This document shows, piece after piece, positions 43,732 through 54,000 of a stretch of DNA of 64,000 nt. The translations under genes were made by a program, and so were the position numbers. The notes under the pieces are model-generated. The model did no database searches. It saw only the letters and a list, made by a program, of their open reading frames with translations, and was not told the DNA's origin. Position 1 is the first letter of the stretch, and each line of letters opens with the position of its first letter. The stretch is from Streptomyces sp. FIT100 (GTDB lineage Bacteria > Actinomycetota > Actinomycetes > Streptomycetales > Streptomycetaceae): the NCBI RefSeq assembly GCF_024584805.1, contig NZ_CP075715.1, positions 682,001 to 746,000 of the forward strand, in the 5' to 3' direction.

Positions 43732-44562
43732 TCAGCCGGGGACGGCCTGGGCCGCCCGTGGTGCGGCCCGTACGGTGCCGGGCTCGCTCATGTCTGCCGG
43801 TGCCTCCGCGGGCGCAAGCAGGGCGGTGGACGCGGCGTCGAGCACCCGGCGCAGGACGAGTGCGTCCGGGGCCACCGCGGTGACCAGCACCGCGGGGCCC
43901 GCGAGCGGGGTGAGGACGGCGGTGGCGCCGAGCCGGCGGGGCGGGACGGGAGACCTTTCGAACCGGGGGTCCACGACGAGGAGTTGCCCCACCGCGCCGT
44001 GGCCGCCGAGGACGGCCGGGCCGCTCCAGCCTGCCGGGGCGGCGGGACCGTAGCAGAGCTCCTGGTCGAGCAGGGGGCGTCCCGCACGGCGGACGGTCAG
44101 GCGGGCGGTGAGACTGCCCGTCTCCTCGCCGTACCGGCCCAGGATCTGCTCCTCGCGCAGCACCAGCCGTGCGGTGGCGGCGAGGTCGACGCGGGTGCGC
44201 ATGTGCAGCTCGCTGCCGCGGGCGGTGATGAGCTGTTCGGGCAGCCAGCGGAGTTCGGCCCCCTCGCCCACGGTGAGCGTGACGTCGTACGTGGCCGGTG
44301 CCGGGGTGCGGCCGGGCAGCGCGACGGTCGCGGCGGACGCGTCCACGTGCAGCCGGGCCCCGTCGCACACGTCCGCCTCGATGGCGAGCCGGTCGCCGCC
44401 GAGCGGTGCGCTCATGGCGCCGACGACGGTGACGCGGGTGTACGGTCCGGCCGCGCGGGTACGGCGCAGCGCGAGCGGACCGTCGCTCTCCAGGACGGGC
44501 AGGCGGCCGTCGCCGGTGGCGACGACACGGGCGGTGGCGGCGAGGCTCGTACGGGCTCTCAT
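43732..44562 (-). CDS. ureD: Urease accessory protein UreD
   Basis: A 276-aa accessory protein that scaffolds nickel delivery to apo-urease with UreF and UreG. Typical stretches are [39 protein letters not shown] and [12 protein letters not shown]. It begins inside the ureG stop codon (ATGA). It ends the operon, 133 bp before the anti-sigma-like gene on the same strand. Confidence 0.93.
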   Translation of the reverse strand: MRARTSLAATARVVATGDGRLPVLESDGPLALRRTRAAGPYTRVTVVGAMSAPLGGDRLAIEADVCDGARLHVDASAATVALPGRTPAPATYDVTLTVGEGAELRWLPEQLITARGSELHMRTRVDLAATARLVLREEQILGRYGEETGSLTARLTVRRAGRPLLDQELCYGPAAPAGWSGPAVLGGHGAVGQLLVVDPRFERSPVPPRRLGATAVLTPLAGPAVLVTAVAPDALVLRRVLDAASTALLAPAEAPADMSEPGTVRAAPRAAQAVPG

Positions 44563-45239
44563 GCGGCCCAGGCGAGCAGTTGTGCGCGTACCCAGTCGGC
44601 GACCGGCCGGACTCCGTCCTCGCCGGTGAGCGAGGTGAAGGCGACGGGGAGCTCGCCGCGCTGCTCCTTGGCGTCGCGGGCCATGCGCTGGAGGTCGGAG
44701 CCGACGTAGGGGGCGAGGTCGGTCTTGTTCACGACGAGGAGGTCGGCGGTGGTGACGCCCGGGCCGCCCTTGCGGGGGATGTCGTCGCCGCCGGCCACGT
44801 CGATGACGAAGATCTGGGCGTCGACGAGGCCCTTGGAGAAGGTGGCGGTGAGGTTGTCGCCGCCGGACTCGACGAGGATCAGGTCGAGCGGTCCGACCGT
44901 GTCCTCCAGGTCCTCGACGGCTTCGAGGTTGGCGGAGATGTCGTCGCGGATGGCGGTGTGCGGGCAGGCGCCGGTCTCGACCGCCTGGATCCGCTCGGGC
45001 GGCAGGACGGCGTTGCGCAGCAGGAACTCGGCGTCCTCGCGCGTGTAGATGTCGTTGGTGACGACGGCGATGGAGAGCTGGTCGCGCAGGTCTCGGCAGA
45101 GGGCGGCCACGGTCGCGGTCTTGCCCGAGCCGACGGGGCCGCCGAGGCCGATACGCAGGGCGCGCCGGGTGCCGTCGGGGCGTACGGCGTCGGCGCCGAC
45201 GGCGGCCGGGCCGGGGTGGTGGTCGTGGTCGAGGTGCAT
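44559..45239 (-). CDS. ureG: Urease accessory GTPase UreG
   Basis: A 226-aa SIMIBI GTPase that powers nickel insertion. P-loop [10 protein letters not shown], switch residues with [13 protein letters not shown], the CPH metal-binding motif in [25 protein letters not shown] and the G4 motif VNKTDLAP are all present. A His-rich start ([10 protein letters not shown]) could hold nickel, partly compensating for the absence of ureE. TAGGAG precedes the ATG and lies about 20 bases downstream of the tandem repeats. Confidence 0.96.
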   Translation of the reverse strand: MHLDHDHHPGPAAVGADAVRPDGTRRALRIGLGGPVGSGKTATVAALCRDLRDQLSIAVVTNDIYTREDAEFLLRNAVLPPERIQAVETGACPHTAIRDDISANLEAVEDLEDTVGPLDLILVESGGDNLTATFSKGLVDAQIFVIDVAGGDDIPRKGGPGVTTADLLVVNKTDLAPYVGSDLQRMARDAKEQRGELPVAFTSLTGEDGVRPVADWVRAQLLAWAA

Positions 45240-45261
45240 GGCGGCTCCTAGCGCGGTGTCC

Positions 45262-45325
45262 TACGTGGGTCAGGAGGTACGTGGGTCAGGAGGTACGTGG
45301 GTCAGGAGGTACGTGGGTCAGGAGG
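45262..45325 (-). repeat. Four 16-bp tandem repeats spanning the ureF stop codon
   Basis: Four exact copies of TACGTGGGTCAGGAGG (plus strand) at 45262, 45278, 45294 and 45310. In the operon's sense direction each unit reads CCTCCTGACCCACGTA. The first unit met by the ribosome contains the last UreF codon and its TGA stop, so the duplications repeat the stop. Each unit carries CCTCC, complementary to a ribosome-binding site such as the one of ureG. Confidence 0.95.
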
Positions 45326-46025
45326 CGAAGAGGCGGACGGGCCAGGCGGCGTGCTGCTCGGCGGTGATGTCGAGCAGCGGGGCCGACGCGGCGGGCAGGG
45401 CGTCGAGCCCGGCCCCGGCCGCCCGGCGGGCCGCTTCGGCGGCGCGGCCCGCGACCTGGTCCAGTTCCGGGGCGAGGCGGGCGAGAACGGCCGTGGCCTG
45501 GAAGGGGTCGAGGCCGAGCAGCCGTACGGCGGCGGTCGCGGGGCCGCCGACGCTCTCGTACGCCGCACAGTGCGCGGCGTCCTCGGGCCCGAGGCCGGCG
45601 GCGCGTGCGGCGAGGCCGAGAACGACGGGCTGGTGGGCGCCCTTGGGCAACGCGCTTGCCAGTGCGTCGAGTTCGGCCGACGGCCAGGTGGCGCGGGCAG
45701 CCCGCATGAGCTGCCGGCCGAGCCTGCGCCCGGTGGCGCGCAGCGCGGGCGACGGCGTACGGGCGTCGGCGGCCTCGTCGAGCTCGACGGGGTCGAGCCC
45801 GAGCGCCGCCGCCGCGGCGAGCCCGGCCGCGGTCAGCCCCGCGGTGTGCAGCCGCCCCCGGCAGAACCCGGCAAGCCCTCCGGCGTCCCGGACCCGTCCC
45901 GCCTTCACGGCGGCCTCGACCCCACCGGAGTGGGCGTGTCCGCCGGCGGGAAACCGTCCGTCGGCGAGGATGAGCAGCGCGGCCCGCCCGCCCGTCGTAC
46001 GGCCGGCGGCAGTGGTCGCGTCCAT
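45318..46025 (-). CDS. ureF: Urease accessory protein UreF
   Basis: A 235-aa all-helical accessory protein that stabilises the UreD-UreG-apourease complex. Recognisable parts are LLILADGRFPAGGHAHSGGVE, LAGFCRGRL and FQATAVLARLAPELDQVA. It starts two bases after the ureC stop. Its stop codon lies in the first unit of the tandem repeat. Confidence 0.93.
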   Translation of the reverse strand: MDATTAAGRTTGGRAALLILADGRFPAGGHAHSGGVEAAVKAGRVRDAGGLAGFCRGRLHTAGLTAAGLAAAAALGLDPVELDEAADARTPSPALRATGRRLGRQLMRAARATWPSAELDALASALPKGAHQPVVLGLAARAAGLGPEDAAHCAAYESVGGPATAAVRLLGLDPFQATAVLARLAPELDQVAGRAAEAARRAAGAGLDALPAASAPLLDITAEQHAAWPVRLFAS

Positions 46026-46027
46026 GG

Positions 46028-47749
46028 TCAGAAGAGGAAGTAGCGCTGGGCCATGGGCAGTTCCTCCGCCGGTGCCGGTTCGACGGGTTCCCCGTCGATG
46101 GTCACCGTGAAGGTGTCGGCGTCGACCTCGACGCGCGGCAGGGCGTCGTTCTCCCTCATGTCCGCCTTGGTCACCCCCCTGGTGCTGTGGATCGGGGCGA
46201 AGCGCTTGGCGAGCGCAAGGCGTTCGGGAAGGTCGGCCTCGATCGCCTCGGCGGTGGCGAAGTTGAGGGAGTTACCGGCCGGGGCCCGGCCGATCGCGCC
46301 GAACATGGGCCGGGGCATGACCGGCTGGGGCGTGGGGATGGAGGCGTTCGCGTCGCCCATCTGGGCATAGGCGATCTGGCCGCCCTTGACGACCAGGTGC
46401 GGTTTGACGCCGAAGAACGCCGGCTCCCACAGGACCAGGTCCGCCAGCTTGCCGGGTTCGACCGAGCCGACCTCGTGGTCCATGCCCTGGGCGACGGCCG
46501 GGTTGATCGTGTACTTGGCGACATAGCGACGTGCCCGGAGATTGTCGGCGCGGCCGTCGCCGGGCAGCGCCCCACGGCGCCGCTTCATGGCGTGCGCGGT
46601 CTGCCAGGTACGCATGATCACCTCGCCGATCCGCCCCATGGCCTGCGAGTCCGAGGAGATGATGGAGATCGCGCCCAGGTCGTGCAGCACGTCCTCCGCG
46701 GCCATCGTGGACGGCCGGATCCGGGACTCGGCGAAGGCGAGGTCCTCGGGGACTGCCGGGTTGAGGTGGTGGCAGACCATCAGCATGTCGAGGTGTTCCT
46801 CGATGGTGTTGACGGTGTGCGGGCGGGTCGGATTGGTGGAGCTCGGCAGGACGTACGGCTCCGAGACGACGGTGATGATGTCGGGGGCGTGCCCGCCTCC
46901 CGCGCCCTCGGTGTGGTACGCGTGGATCGTGCGCCCCGCGATCGCGGCGAGGGTGTCGCCGACGAACCCGGCCTCGTTCAGGGTGTCCGTGTGCACCGCG
47001 AGCTGGGCGCCGGTCTCCTCGCAGACGCCGAGGCAGGCGTCGATGGCGGCCGGGGTGGCCCCCCAGTCCTCGTGGATCTTGAACCCGACGGCGCCGCCGC
47101 GCAGTTGGGCGTGCATCGCCTCGCGGGACGTGGTGTTGCCCTTGCCGAGCAGACCGATGTTGACGGGGTAGTGCTCCAGCGCTTCGAACATCCGGGCGAG
47201 GTGCCAGGAGCCCGGTGTGATGGTCGTAGCCTTGGTGCCTTCGGCGGGTCCGGTGCCGCCGCCCACGAGCGTCGTGATGCCGGAGGACAGCGCCTGGTCG
47301 ACGACGGTCGGCGAGATGAAGTGGACATGGGCGTCGATCGCGCCCGCGGTGACGATCTTCCCGTTGCCGGCGATGATCTCGGTCTCGGGGCCGATGACGA
47401 GGTCCGGGTGGACACCGTCCATCGTGTCGGGGTTGCCCGCCTTGCCGACCGCGGTGATCCGGCCGTCTCGGATGCCGATGTCCGCCTTGACGATCCCCCA
47501 GTGGTCGATGACCACCGCGCCGGTGACGACCGTGTCCGGCGCGCCCTCGGCGCGGGTCACCCGCGACTGGCCCATCGACTCGCGGATCACCTTGCCGCCG
47601 CCGAACACGGCTTCGTCGCCGGCGCGTCCGGGACCGCCGGAGCGGTCCTCCTCGATCTCGACGAGCAGGTCGGTGTCGGCGAGCCGGATCCGGTCACCGG
47701 TCGTGGGGCCGAAGAGGTCCGCGTACACGGCACGTGTCAGCTCAGGCAC
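46028..47749 (-). CDS. ureC: Urease subunit alpha
   Basis: A 573-aa catalytic subunit that hydrolyses urea to ammonia and carbamate at a dinickel centre. The metal ligands are in [10 protein letters not shown], the carbamylated Lys in [10 protein letters not shown], further His in [10 protein letters not shown] and [11 protein letters not shown], and Asp in SSDSQAMGR. The flap Cys/His segment is LMVCHHLNP. Length is normal. It overlaps the ureB stop by 8 bp. Confidence 0.98.
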   Translation of the reverse strand: MPELTRAVYADLFGPTTGDRIRLADTDLLVEIEEDRSGGPGRAGDEAVFGGGKVIRESMGQSRVTRAEGAPDTVVTGAVVIDHWGIVKADIGIRDGRITAVGKAGNPDTMDGVHPDLVIGPETEIIAGNGKIVTAGAIDAHVHFISPTVVDQALSSGITTLVGGGTGPAEGTKATTITPGSWHLARMFEALEHYPVNIGLLGKGNTTSREAMHAQLRGGAVGFKIHEDWGATPAAIDACLGVCEETGAQLAVHTDTLNEAGFVGDTLAAIAGRTIHAYHTEGAGGGHAPDIITVVSEPYVLPSSTNPTRPHTVNTIEEHLDMLMVCHHLNPAVPEDLAFAESRIRPSTMAAEDVLHDLGAISIISSDSQAMGRIGEVIMRTWQTAHAMKRRRGALPGDGRADNLRARRYVAKYTINPAVAQGMDHEVGSVEPGKLADLVLWEPAFFGVKPHLVVKGGQIAYAQMGDANASIPTPQPVMPRPMFGAIGRAPAGNSLNFATAEAIEADLPERLALAKRFAPIHSTRGVTKADMRENDALPRVEVDADTFTVTIDGEPVEPAPAEELPMAQRYFLF

Positions 47750-48128
47750 CCGCTTCTCCGTTCTCCCCCAGCGCTGCCGCGGCGGGCTCGCGTGCGCCGC
47801 TCACGCCGCTCATGACACTCACGTCGAGCGGGCCGCCGGTCTCGCCTCGCAGCCCGTGCACGATGCGGCGGCCGGCGAGCGGCACGAGTCCGACCTCGAC
47901 GGGGACGCCGGGCTCGAAGCGCACGGCGGTGCCTGCGGCGATGTTGAGCCGCCGGCCGCGGGCCGCGACACGGTCGAATGCGAGGCCCGGGTTGGCCTCG
48001 GCGAAGTGGTAGTGGGAGCCGACCTGGACGGGCCGGTCGGCGGCGTTGAGCACGGTCAGCCGGGTGACGTCACGGCCCGCGTTGAGCGTGACGGGCTCGT
48101 CCGCGTACAGGATCTCTCCGGGGATCAT
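47742..48128 (-). CDS. ureB: Urease subunit beta
   Basis: A 128-aa structural subunit. It begins with the conserved [13 protein letters not shown] and contains [24 protein letters not shown]. The ATG at 48128 was chosen over the GTG at 48140 because family members start with MIPGEI and the GTG would abut the AAGGGG ribosome site. It carries an acidic/alanine tail of about 20 residues. Confidence 0.95.
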   Translation of the reverse strand: MIPGEILYADEPVTLNAGRDVTRLTVLNAADRPVQVGSHYHFAEANPGLAFDRVAARGRRLNIAAGTAVRFEPGVPVEVGLVPLAGRRIVHGLRGETGGPLDVSVMSGVSGAREPAAAALGENGEAGA

Positions 48129-48144
48129 CGCTGCCGCCACCCCT

Positions 48145-48447
48145 TCAGACGATTGGGTCGTGGACGGTGACGAGCTTGGTGCCGTCCGGGAAGGTCGCCT
48201 CGACCTGGACGTCGTGGATCATCTCCGCGATGCCCGTCATGACGTCGTCGCGGGTGAGGACCTTGCGTCCCGAGGCCATCAGTTCGGCCACGGTGCGCCC
48301 GTCCCTGGCACCCTCCAGGATGTGCGAGGTGATGAGGGCGACCGCCTCGGGGTGGTTGAGCTTCACTCCGCGGGCCCGGCGCTTGGCGGCGACGTCCGCC
48401 GCGACATGGATGAGCAGCCGTTCCTGCTCGTGCGGGGTCAGTTGCAC
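48145..48447 (-). CDS. ureA: Urease subunit gamma
   Basis: A 100-aa structural subunit, first gene of the ureABCFGD operon. It has [41 protein letters not shown] and [20 protein letters not shown]. It starts with GTG, with GAGGTGGA just upstream. No ureE is present in the operon. Confidence 0.97.
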   Translation of the reverse strand: MQLTPHEQERLLIHVAADVAAKRRARGVKLNHPEAVALITSHILEGARDGRTVAELMASGRKVLTRDDVMTGIAEMIHDVQVEATFPDGTKLVTVHDPIV

Positions 48448-48818
48448 GCTTCCACCTCACAGATCGACCGGCGGGGGCCAGTACGGGCAAGCGCGACCGT
48501 AACCCGTTTCGACATGGTGTTGACCGCGATACGAGCTCCGCATGACCGACGCTTGAACGGTAGGGCGGAAGTTTTTCCGGCGCGTTAACTGATCTTTGGC
48601 ACGTGCAGGGACGTCAGCCCGCGCAGCCCGTCGTCGCGGCGCGTTCCGCGTGCACCGCTACGACGTCGGGGCCGCCGCCCGGAGCGCGGCGGAGGGCGTC
48701 GTATACGGCGCCGTGCCGCCGTGGCGTGGCGCCGCGCACCGGAGGCCCCCGCCAGGCGGCACCCCTGGAGGCGGCCAGGGCAGCCGCAACCGCCCGACCG
48801 GTCGCAACGCGGCCTCCG
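48448..48818. other. Urease promoter region and decayed downstream segment of the antitoxin gene
   Basis: The part next to ureA (48448-48600) is relatively AT-rich. On the minus strand it carries TTAAC-N6-GAAAA within 48571-48589, resembling the GlnR box gTnAC-N6-GaAAc with one mismatch per half; GlnR control of ureA is known in Streptomyces. From 48614 to about 48710 a minus-strand frame reads GAVYDALRR ... DVVAVHAERAA, which could be the worn C-terminus of a RelE/ParE-type toxin. No intact gene was found. Confidence 0.4.
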
Positions 48819-49112
48819 TCAGGCGCCGGCGCCCGGGGGCCGGTGTTCCGCCGCGATGCCGAAGCGGCCCCGTTCGCCCGGAGCGGACGGCGCCGAGGTG
48901 CGCAGCGTCGAGACCGAGGTGACCACGGACTCGTCGTCCGTCTGCGCGGCGGCGTCGAGTCCGTCGAGTCGCTCCAGGTCAGCGGCGGAAACCAGAGCCA
49001 CGAGGGGCTTTCCGTGGCGGGTGACGACCACCCGCTCGCCTCCGTACACCACGCGGTTGATCAGCTCGGCGAGCTCCGCCCGTGCTTGCGTCACCGGAAT
49101 CTCATAGGCCAT
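48819..49112 (-). CDS. Phd/YefM family antitoxin (orphan)
   Basis: A 97-aa protein with the YefM fold in its first 60 residues: MAYEIPVTQARAELAELINR, VVYGGERVVVTRHGKPLVAL and VSAADLERLDGLD. These proteins bind DNA and neutralise a RelE/YoeB-type RNase. The C-terminal 40 residues, which usually contact the toxin, are low-complexity and end in GAGA. No intact toxin frame follows in the expected position. The gene is either a solitary regulator or the survivor of a decayed pair. Confidence 0.8.
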   Translation of the reverse strand: MAYEIPVTQARAELAELINRVVYGGERVVVTRHGKPLVALVSAADLERLDGLDAAAQTDDESVVTSVSTLRTSAPSAPGERGRFGIAAEHRPPGAGA

Positions 49113-49322
49113 GTTCCCCAGCTTACGGGGCGTCCATCATGTCCACACGATCCGTAGAGAACGGAGAAAGTCCAGGTCAGAGACTCCGAGACCAGTCGCA
49201 CACAACACGTCTGTGAGACCTGTGCGAGACGGAGGAGGCCGACCGTGACGGACGGTACCCGGCCCTGGCACCACCGCCAGGGATGAGCCGGTGTCCACCC
49301 CGCGGTCCACGCTCGTCATTCC

Positions 49323-49712
49323 GAGCGGAGTTGCCGCGTGGTGGGGAGCAGTCGCCGGGGCTGGACAACCTGGCGGTTCGGGTGGATCCATCCTCCCGGG
49401 CGCGGGAGCAACGCCGCAGGTGGCCGATCGCCGCGTCTTGATCGGGAGCATCCCCGCAGCCGCAGGGCAGAGTCGGTCCTCTTCGTCGACGGCGCCTACT
49501 TCCTTGGAGCATCCCCCGGGTCGGGGAGCACGGCACGGCCGTTGGCAAGTCGCCCCAGGCGGAGACCATCCTCGCGGGCGCAGGGGAGCAGTTGGGGGCG
49601 ATCGTCGTCGCCCACGTCCGTGGCTCTTCCCTGCGGGGTGCAGGGAGCAGGGGGGGACAGCATCGGTGCTCATCTGGGCAGTGCGGTCCTCCCCGAAACC
49701 CGCAGGTAGCAG
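49323..49712. CRISPR. Degenerate CRISPR-like array, seven units, no cas genes
   Basis: Seven related 27-30-base units recur every 59-62 bases: about 49323, 49384, 49444, 49505, 49562, 49621 and 49683. Aligned, they point to a palindromic core CATCCCCGCGGG followed by GCGGGGAGCAG, very like the reverse complement of type I-E repeats common in Streptomyces. The best unit (49562-49591) has CCATCCTCGCGGGCGC then AGGGGAGCAG. Each unit differs by several substitutions or 1-2-base indels. The intervening sequences are unrelated, about 30-33 bases each. No cas gene is in the window, so the array appears dead. Overlapping open frames on both strands look like chance. Confidence 0.65.
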
Positions 49713-49736
49713 TCGGCCGGCATCTGCCGGGATCCG

Positions 49737-50756
49737 TCAGGAGGTGGTTGCCGGGTGCGGGTCGCCGAGGTACGGGAACCGGTCCAGGGTGTCGGTGTGC
49801 GGCGTCAGACCGGTGGGCGGCGCCTCGTTCTTGGTGAGGAAGGCGACGCGGGTGTCGATGACGTCTTCCGTGAATGTGCGGCCGTTCGGGTACGCGGCGG
49901 GCTTGGACGGGTCGAAGTGCAGCACGTCCGGCAGGAGGCCGTGCTCGTCGAGCGCGGTGATCGCCTCCTCACGCGAGTAGCCGCCGGTGTGGCCCAGCAG
50001 GTGGACGAACTGCTCCGTCCATCTGGCCCGGTCGTTGACCGGCTCGCTGGCGTTGTACTCCTCCTTCGTGTCGTCGGTGTTGAAGAAGCTGCTCATCGAG
50101 GGGTGCCCGGCCCGGTCCGCGTGGACGAGTTCGCCGTCGCGCAGGACGCTGCACCGGCCCCAGATGTGCAACTCGGGATCGGGGGCCAGCTCCGCGGTCG
50201 GCAGTTCGATGGCCATGGAGAAGACGTTGGCCGTGCTGTTGGAGTCGACACCGGTCCAGGGGGACTTTCCGCCCAGATGCGGCGCGGTGAAATTCCTCTT
50301 GCCGCTGGTGTCGAACAGGTTCTTGATCCCGTCGAAGTCGAAGAAGAAGGCATCACTGCGGCTACCGGCGGCCACCTTGTAGGCGCCGCTGCCGACCACG
50401 TTGGCCTGGGAGCCGAAGGAGACGGCGGCGTTCGACACGATCTCGGTGCCGACCGCGTCGGGCCTTCGGGACTCCGCTCCGGTTGCCATGAAGACGCTGT
50501 AGGTCTGCGAACCGTCGGATGCCGGCGGGCTGAAGACCCAGCTGAAGGCGGCGTCGGTCAGGTAATCGCCGTCATTGTCGATGTTCAGGCGGTACACGGC
50601 GTCGGGGTGCATGGCATCTGCCTGGGGATTGGCGTTGAGGATGAGAACGGTCCTGCTCGGATCGCCGGGTGCCCCGAAGGCGTACAGGTCGCACAGATCG
50701 AGGCGCTGGTCGCCGAGTGGTGGCCCAAGGCTGAGGCCGGTGAAGTGGTTGGACAT
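49737..50756 (-). CDS. DUF4331 family protein
   Basis: A 339-aa protein of the DUF4331 family. It begins MSNHFTGLSLGPPLGDQRLD and contains DLYAFGAPGDPSRTVLILNANP, LNIDNDGDYLTDAAFSW, DAFFFDFDGIKNLFD and NVFSMAIELPTAEL. The start at 50756 has GGAAGGG nearby; the open frame upstream is not protein-like. No signal peptide is visible. The function of the family is unknown. It ends 24 bp from the degenerate repeat array. Confidence 0.85.
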   Translation of the reverse strand: MSNHFTGLSLGPPLGDQRLDLCDLYAFGAPGDPSRTVLILNANPQADAMHPDAVYRLNIDNDGDYLTDAAFSWVFSPPASDGSQTYSVFMATGAESRRPDAVGTEIVSNAAVSFGSQANVVGSGAYKVAAGSRSDAFFFDFDGIKNLFDTSGKRNFTAPHLGGKSPWTGVDSNSTANVFSMAIELPTAELAPDPELHIWGRCSVLRDGELVHADRAGHPSMSSFFNTDDTKEEYNASEPVNDRARWTEQFVHLLGHTGGYSREEAITALDEHGLLPDVLHFDPSKPAAYPNGRTFTEDVIDTRVAFLTKNEAPPTGLTPHTDTLDRFPYLGDPHPATTS

Positions 50757-51004
50757 GGTGGACCCTTCCGTTGCTCGCCCGTCGGACAACCACCTAGACG
50801 CCCGAACGGACGTTCTGGGGTGCGTGAGGTACTCCCACATCTGGACAGTCCATCCACGCTAGCCGCCGCAGAAGTACGGCCATGGAGGGCGAACACGTAG
50901 CCGTCAAACAACGCCCGGATGGATCACGGTGCTCGGCCCGGTCGCCCGCATGACGTCCCGGTACGACGGGCCCGACGTGAGAAGTGGCTCGGCGCGAACG
51001 GGCG

Positions 51005-51042
51005 CGGTGGCTCCTCGTCCCTGCGGGGACGAGGAGCCACCG
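51005..51042 (-). terminator. 17-bp perfect hairpin after the amylase operon
   Basis: Arms 51005-51021 and 51026-51042 (core GTGGCTCCTCGTCCC and its complement) around a TGCG loop, 33 bp past the amylase stop. This is the strongest hairpin in the window. Confidence 0.85.
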
Positions 51043-51075
51043 GCCATGTGCGCTGCCGGCTCGGAACGAGCGCGG

Positions 51076-54000
51076 CTATCTCAGGTAGGGGCCGTCCGCG
51101 CCGATCTTGCCGGGTGCGGCGTTGGAGCCTCCGAGGTCGAGGACGTACACCCTCAGATTGCCCTTGCCGGGACCTGCGACGCCGAGGGTGCCGTTGGAGA
51201 CGGTCCTCACGTCGCCGGTGACGGCGTCCTTGTACGTTCCGTTGGGGATCCCGGTGAACGTCGCACCGTCGGTGACGGTCACCAGGGCGAAGCTGTCGAC
51301 GCCGGTGGTGGTGTTCGTGTACCGGCGCTTGAAGGCCATGGTCCCGCTGATGCCCTCGGTCGAGTACTGGCCCATCTGCAGGGCGGGGATGGTCCGGCGG
51401 ATCATGTTCAGCCTCTGCACATGCTTGACCAGGGGCTTCGACAGTGTGGTGGCGACGGCTCCGGAAGCGGAGGAGACGACGGAGAAGTCACTGGCCGTGA
51501 CCTCCCCCGCGATCTGGTCTCCGTAGTAGGCCCGTCCGGTGGTGGCGAGCGGGCAGGTGGGTCCGCAGTCGATCTGCTTGCCCGCCTGGAACTCCGTCTC
51601 CGAGCCGTAGTAGAGCGTGGGGATGCCGCGGAAGGTCCACATCAGGGCCATGTTCTCGGCCCAGGCGTCGGTGCCTCCCGTGTAGCGCTCCTTGGATTTG
51701 TTGGGGCCGTAGTCGTGGCTGTCGACGTAGACGACGTTGTAGGTGGCGTCGTTGACCGAGTCGTCGGAGTCCTTGCCGTTGTGGAAGGCGTTGGAGGCGT
51801 AGCCGAAGTTCATGTGCATGCGCATGTCGATGATGTTCATGCCGCTGAACCGGCTGTGGTCGGGAGCGTGATAGCTGTTCCCGTTGAGGAAGGCATTGGT
51901 TGACGTGGGCTGGTTGCCGGTGCCCAGGTCGTTCTCGTAGGTGTACTGCTCCAGCGCCGCCTGCACGTCGTCGGCGGCGTACTCCTTGCGTTCCTTCCAG
52001 GTGAAGAACTGCGCGGAGTGGTTGACCGAGCCGCGGTTCCACTTGTCGTTGACGAAGGCCCCCACCTCGCCGAAGACGAAGAAGTCGGCCGCCTTGGCGG
52101 CCCCGAACCTCCGGGTGGCCTCCTCTTGGATGGCGGGCAGGAAGCGTCGGTTCCAGGTGACGCGGGGGATGTGTACGGCGGTGTCGACCCGGAAACCGTC
52201 GACGCCCATGCCGATGTACTTGTTGTACGCGCCGATCAGGTACTGCTGGACCGCCGGGTTCTCGGTGTTGAAGTCGGCCAGGTCCTCGTGGATCCAGCAG
52301 GAGCGCGAGTCCTCGCCCTCCCAGTTGCCGATCCAGCACTGGTGGTAGAGCGTGCTCGGGAACATCTTCTTGGTCGGGTCGGGCCACTGGCAGTTGTAGA
52401 GGGTGTAGCCTTCGGGGCTCTTCGCGCCCGTGGGCGTGCCCCAGTTGAGGCAGGTGTTGCCGGGCGGCTCGGCGGTCGACCACAGGTCGCCGTTGTAGTA
52501 CGACTTCCCGGAGACCGGGTCGATCGTCAGGCCGTCGTAGGTGAAGCCCTCGTTCTTCTCGTCGTAGTACCAGCTCCATTGCGCGTCGCGGACGCCGTAC
52601 ACGGTCGGGGTGAACAGACCCTTGGCGCCCCAGCGGGAGCTGTGGTTGTAGACCACGTCCTGGTAGATCTTCATGCCCTTGGCGTGGGTGGCGTTGATCA
52701 GGTCCTGGTACGAGGCGCCGGCGGATTCCAGCCGGGCGTCGACCTTGTAGAAGTCGAAGCCGTGGTAGCCGTGGTAGTCGTAGTCGGACCGGTTGAGCAC
52801 GACCGGGCTGATCCAGATCGCCGAGAAGCCGAGACCCTTGATGTAGTCGAGCTTCTGGATGAGTCCCTTGAAGTCTCCACGGAACATGGGGTCGTTGTTG
52901 GCGGCGTTGCCCGACTTCACGTGCTGGCTGCCGCCCCGGTTGTTGGACGTGTCGCCGTCGTTGAAGCGGGCGGTGAGGACGAAGTAGACGGGGTCCTTGC
53001 GGGGGTCGCCGCCGAGCGGGGTGCCGGGGGCTGCGGGCGGCGGGGCGGTGCCGGTGGTGGCGCAGTCCTCGGCGCTCGCCGCGGAGAGATTGCCCGCTGC
53101 GTCCAGGGCCTTGACGGTGTAGCAGTAGGACGTGTTCTCCTCCAGTCCGCTTTCGGAGTGGACGGTGGAGGAGGTGTTGGTGACCGAGGTGCCGTGAGTG
53201 CCGCCGGTGCGGGTGATCTGGTAGCCGGTGACGGTCACGTTGTCGGTGGATGCGTTCCAGGTGAGCACGACGGCCGTGCCGGTGGCGTTCGCGGTGACCG
53301 CCGTCGGGACGGTGGGCGCTGTGGTGTCGGGCGTGACGGCCTCGCACGGATCGCTTGCGTCCGCGGTCGCCACGTGGTCCCGCACGGTGGTGTTGCCGTC
53401 GCCGAGCTGGTAGTTGGCACCGTTGTTGTTGTCCCAGACGCCGTTGCCGTTGTTGAAGGTGGCCTGCCAGGTGGTCGCCGCCCCCAGGTCGACGGTCTTC
53501 CGCACCCATCCCGTGCAGGCCGCCTCCATGCCGGTGCCGGGGACGGTGGTCCAGGAGCCGCCGGCGGGGGCCCAGTGCAGGTTGACCGTGGGCCAGCCCA
53601 CGGTGGTGGTGGAGTACCAGACGGTCGCCGTGTTTCCGGTCGGTGGCTCAGTCGTGCCGCAGGGGTCGCTGTGGGCCACGGCGCCGTCCCGTACGGTGAT
53701 CGTTCCGGTGCCGAGCTGGTAGTTGGCGCCGCCGTTGTTGTCCCACGTACCCGAGCCGTTGTTGAACGTGGCCTGCCAGGTGGTCGCCGCCCCCAGGTCG
53801 ACGGTCAGTTTGACCCAGTCGGTGCAGGCGGCGGCCATCGTCGTTCCGGGCACGGTGGTCCAGCTTCCGCCGGTGGGAGCCCAGTGGAGGTGGTACGCGG
53901 ACCAGTTCCTGGACGCGGTGTGGTAGTAGACCGTCGCCGAGTTCGCGGCGGCGGACTCGCTGCCGTCGGACGCAGTGGGAGCCGCGCTGACGGTCATGGC

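Noticed and set aside
49137..49980. Open frames on both strands over the repeat array
   Set aside because: They run through the degenerate repeats and into the DUF4331 gene; composition follows the repeats and no domain is visible.
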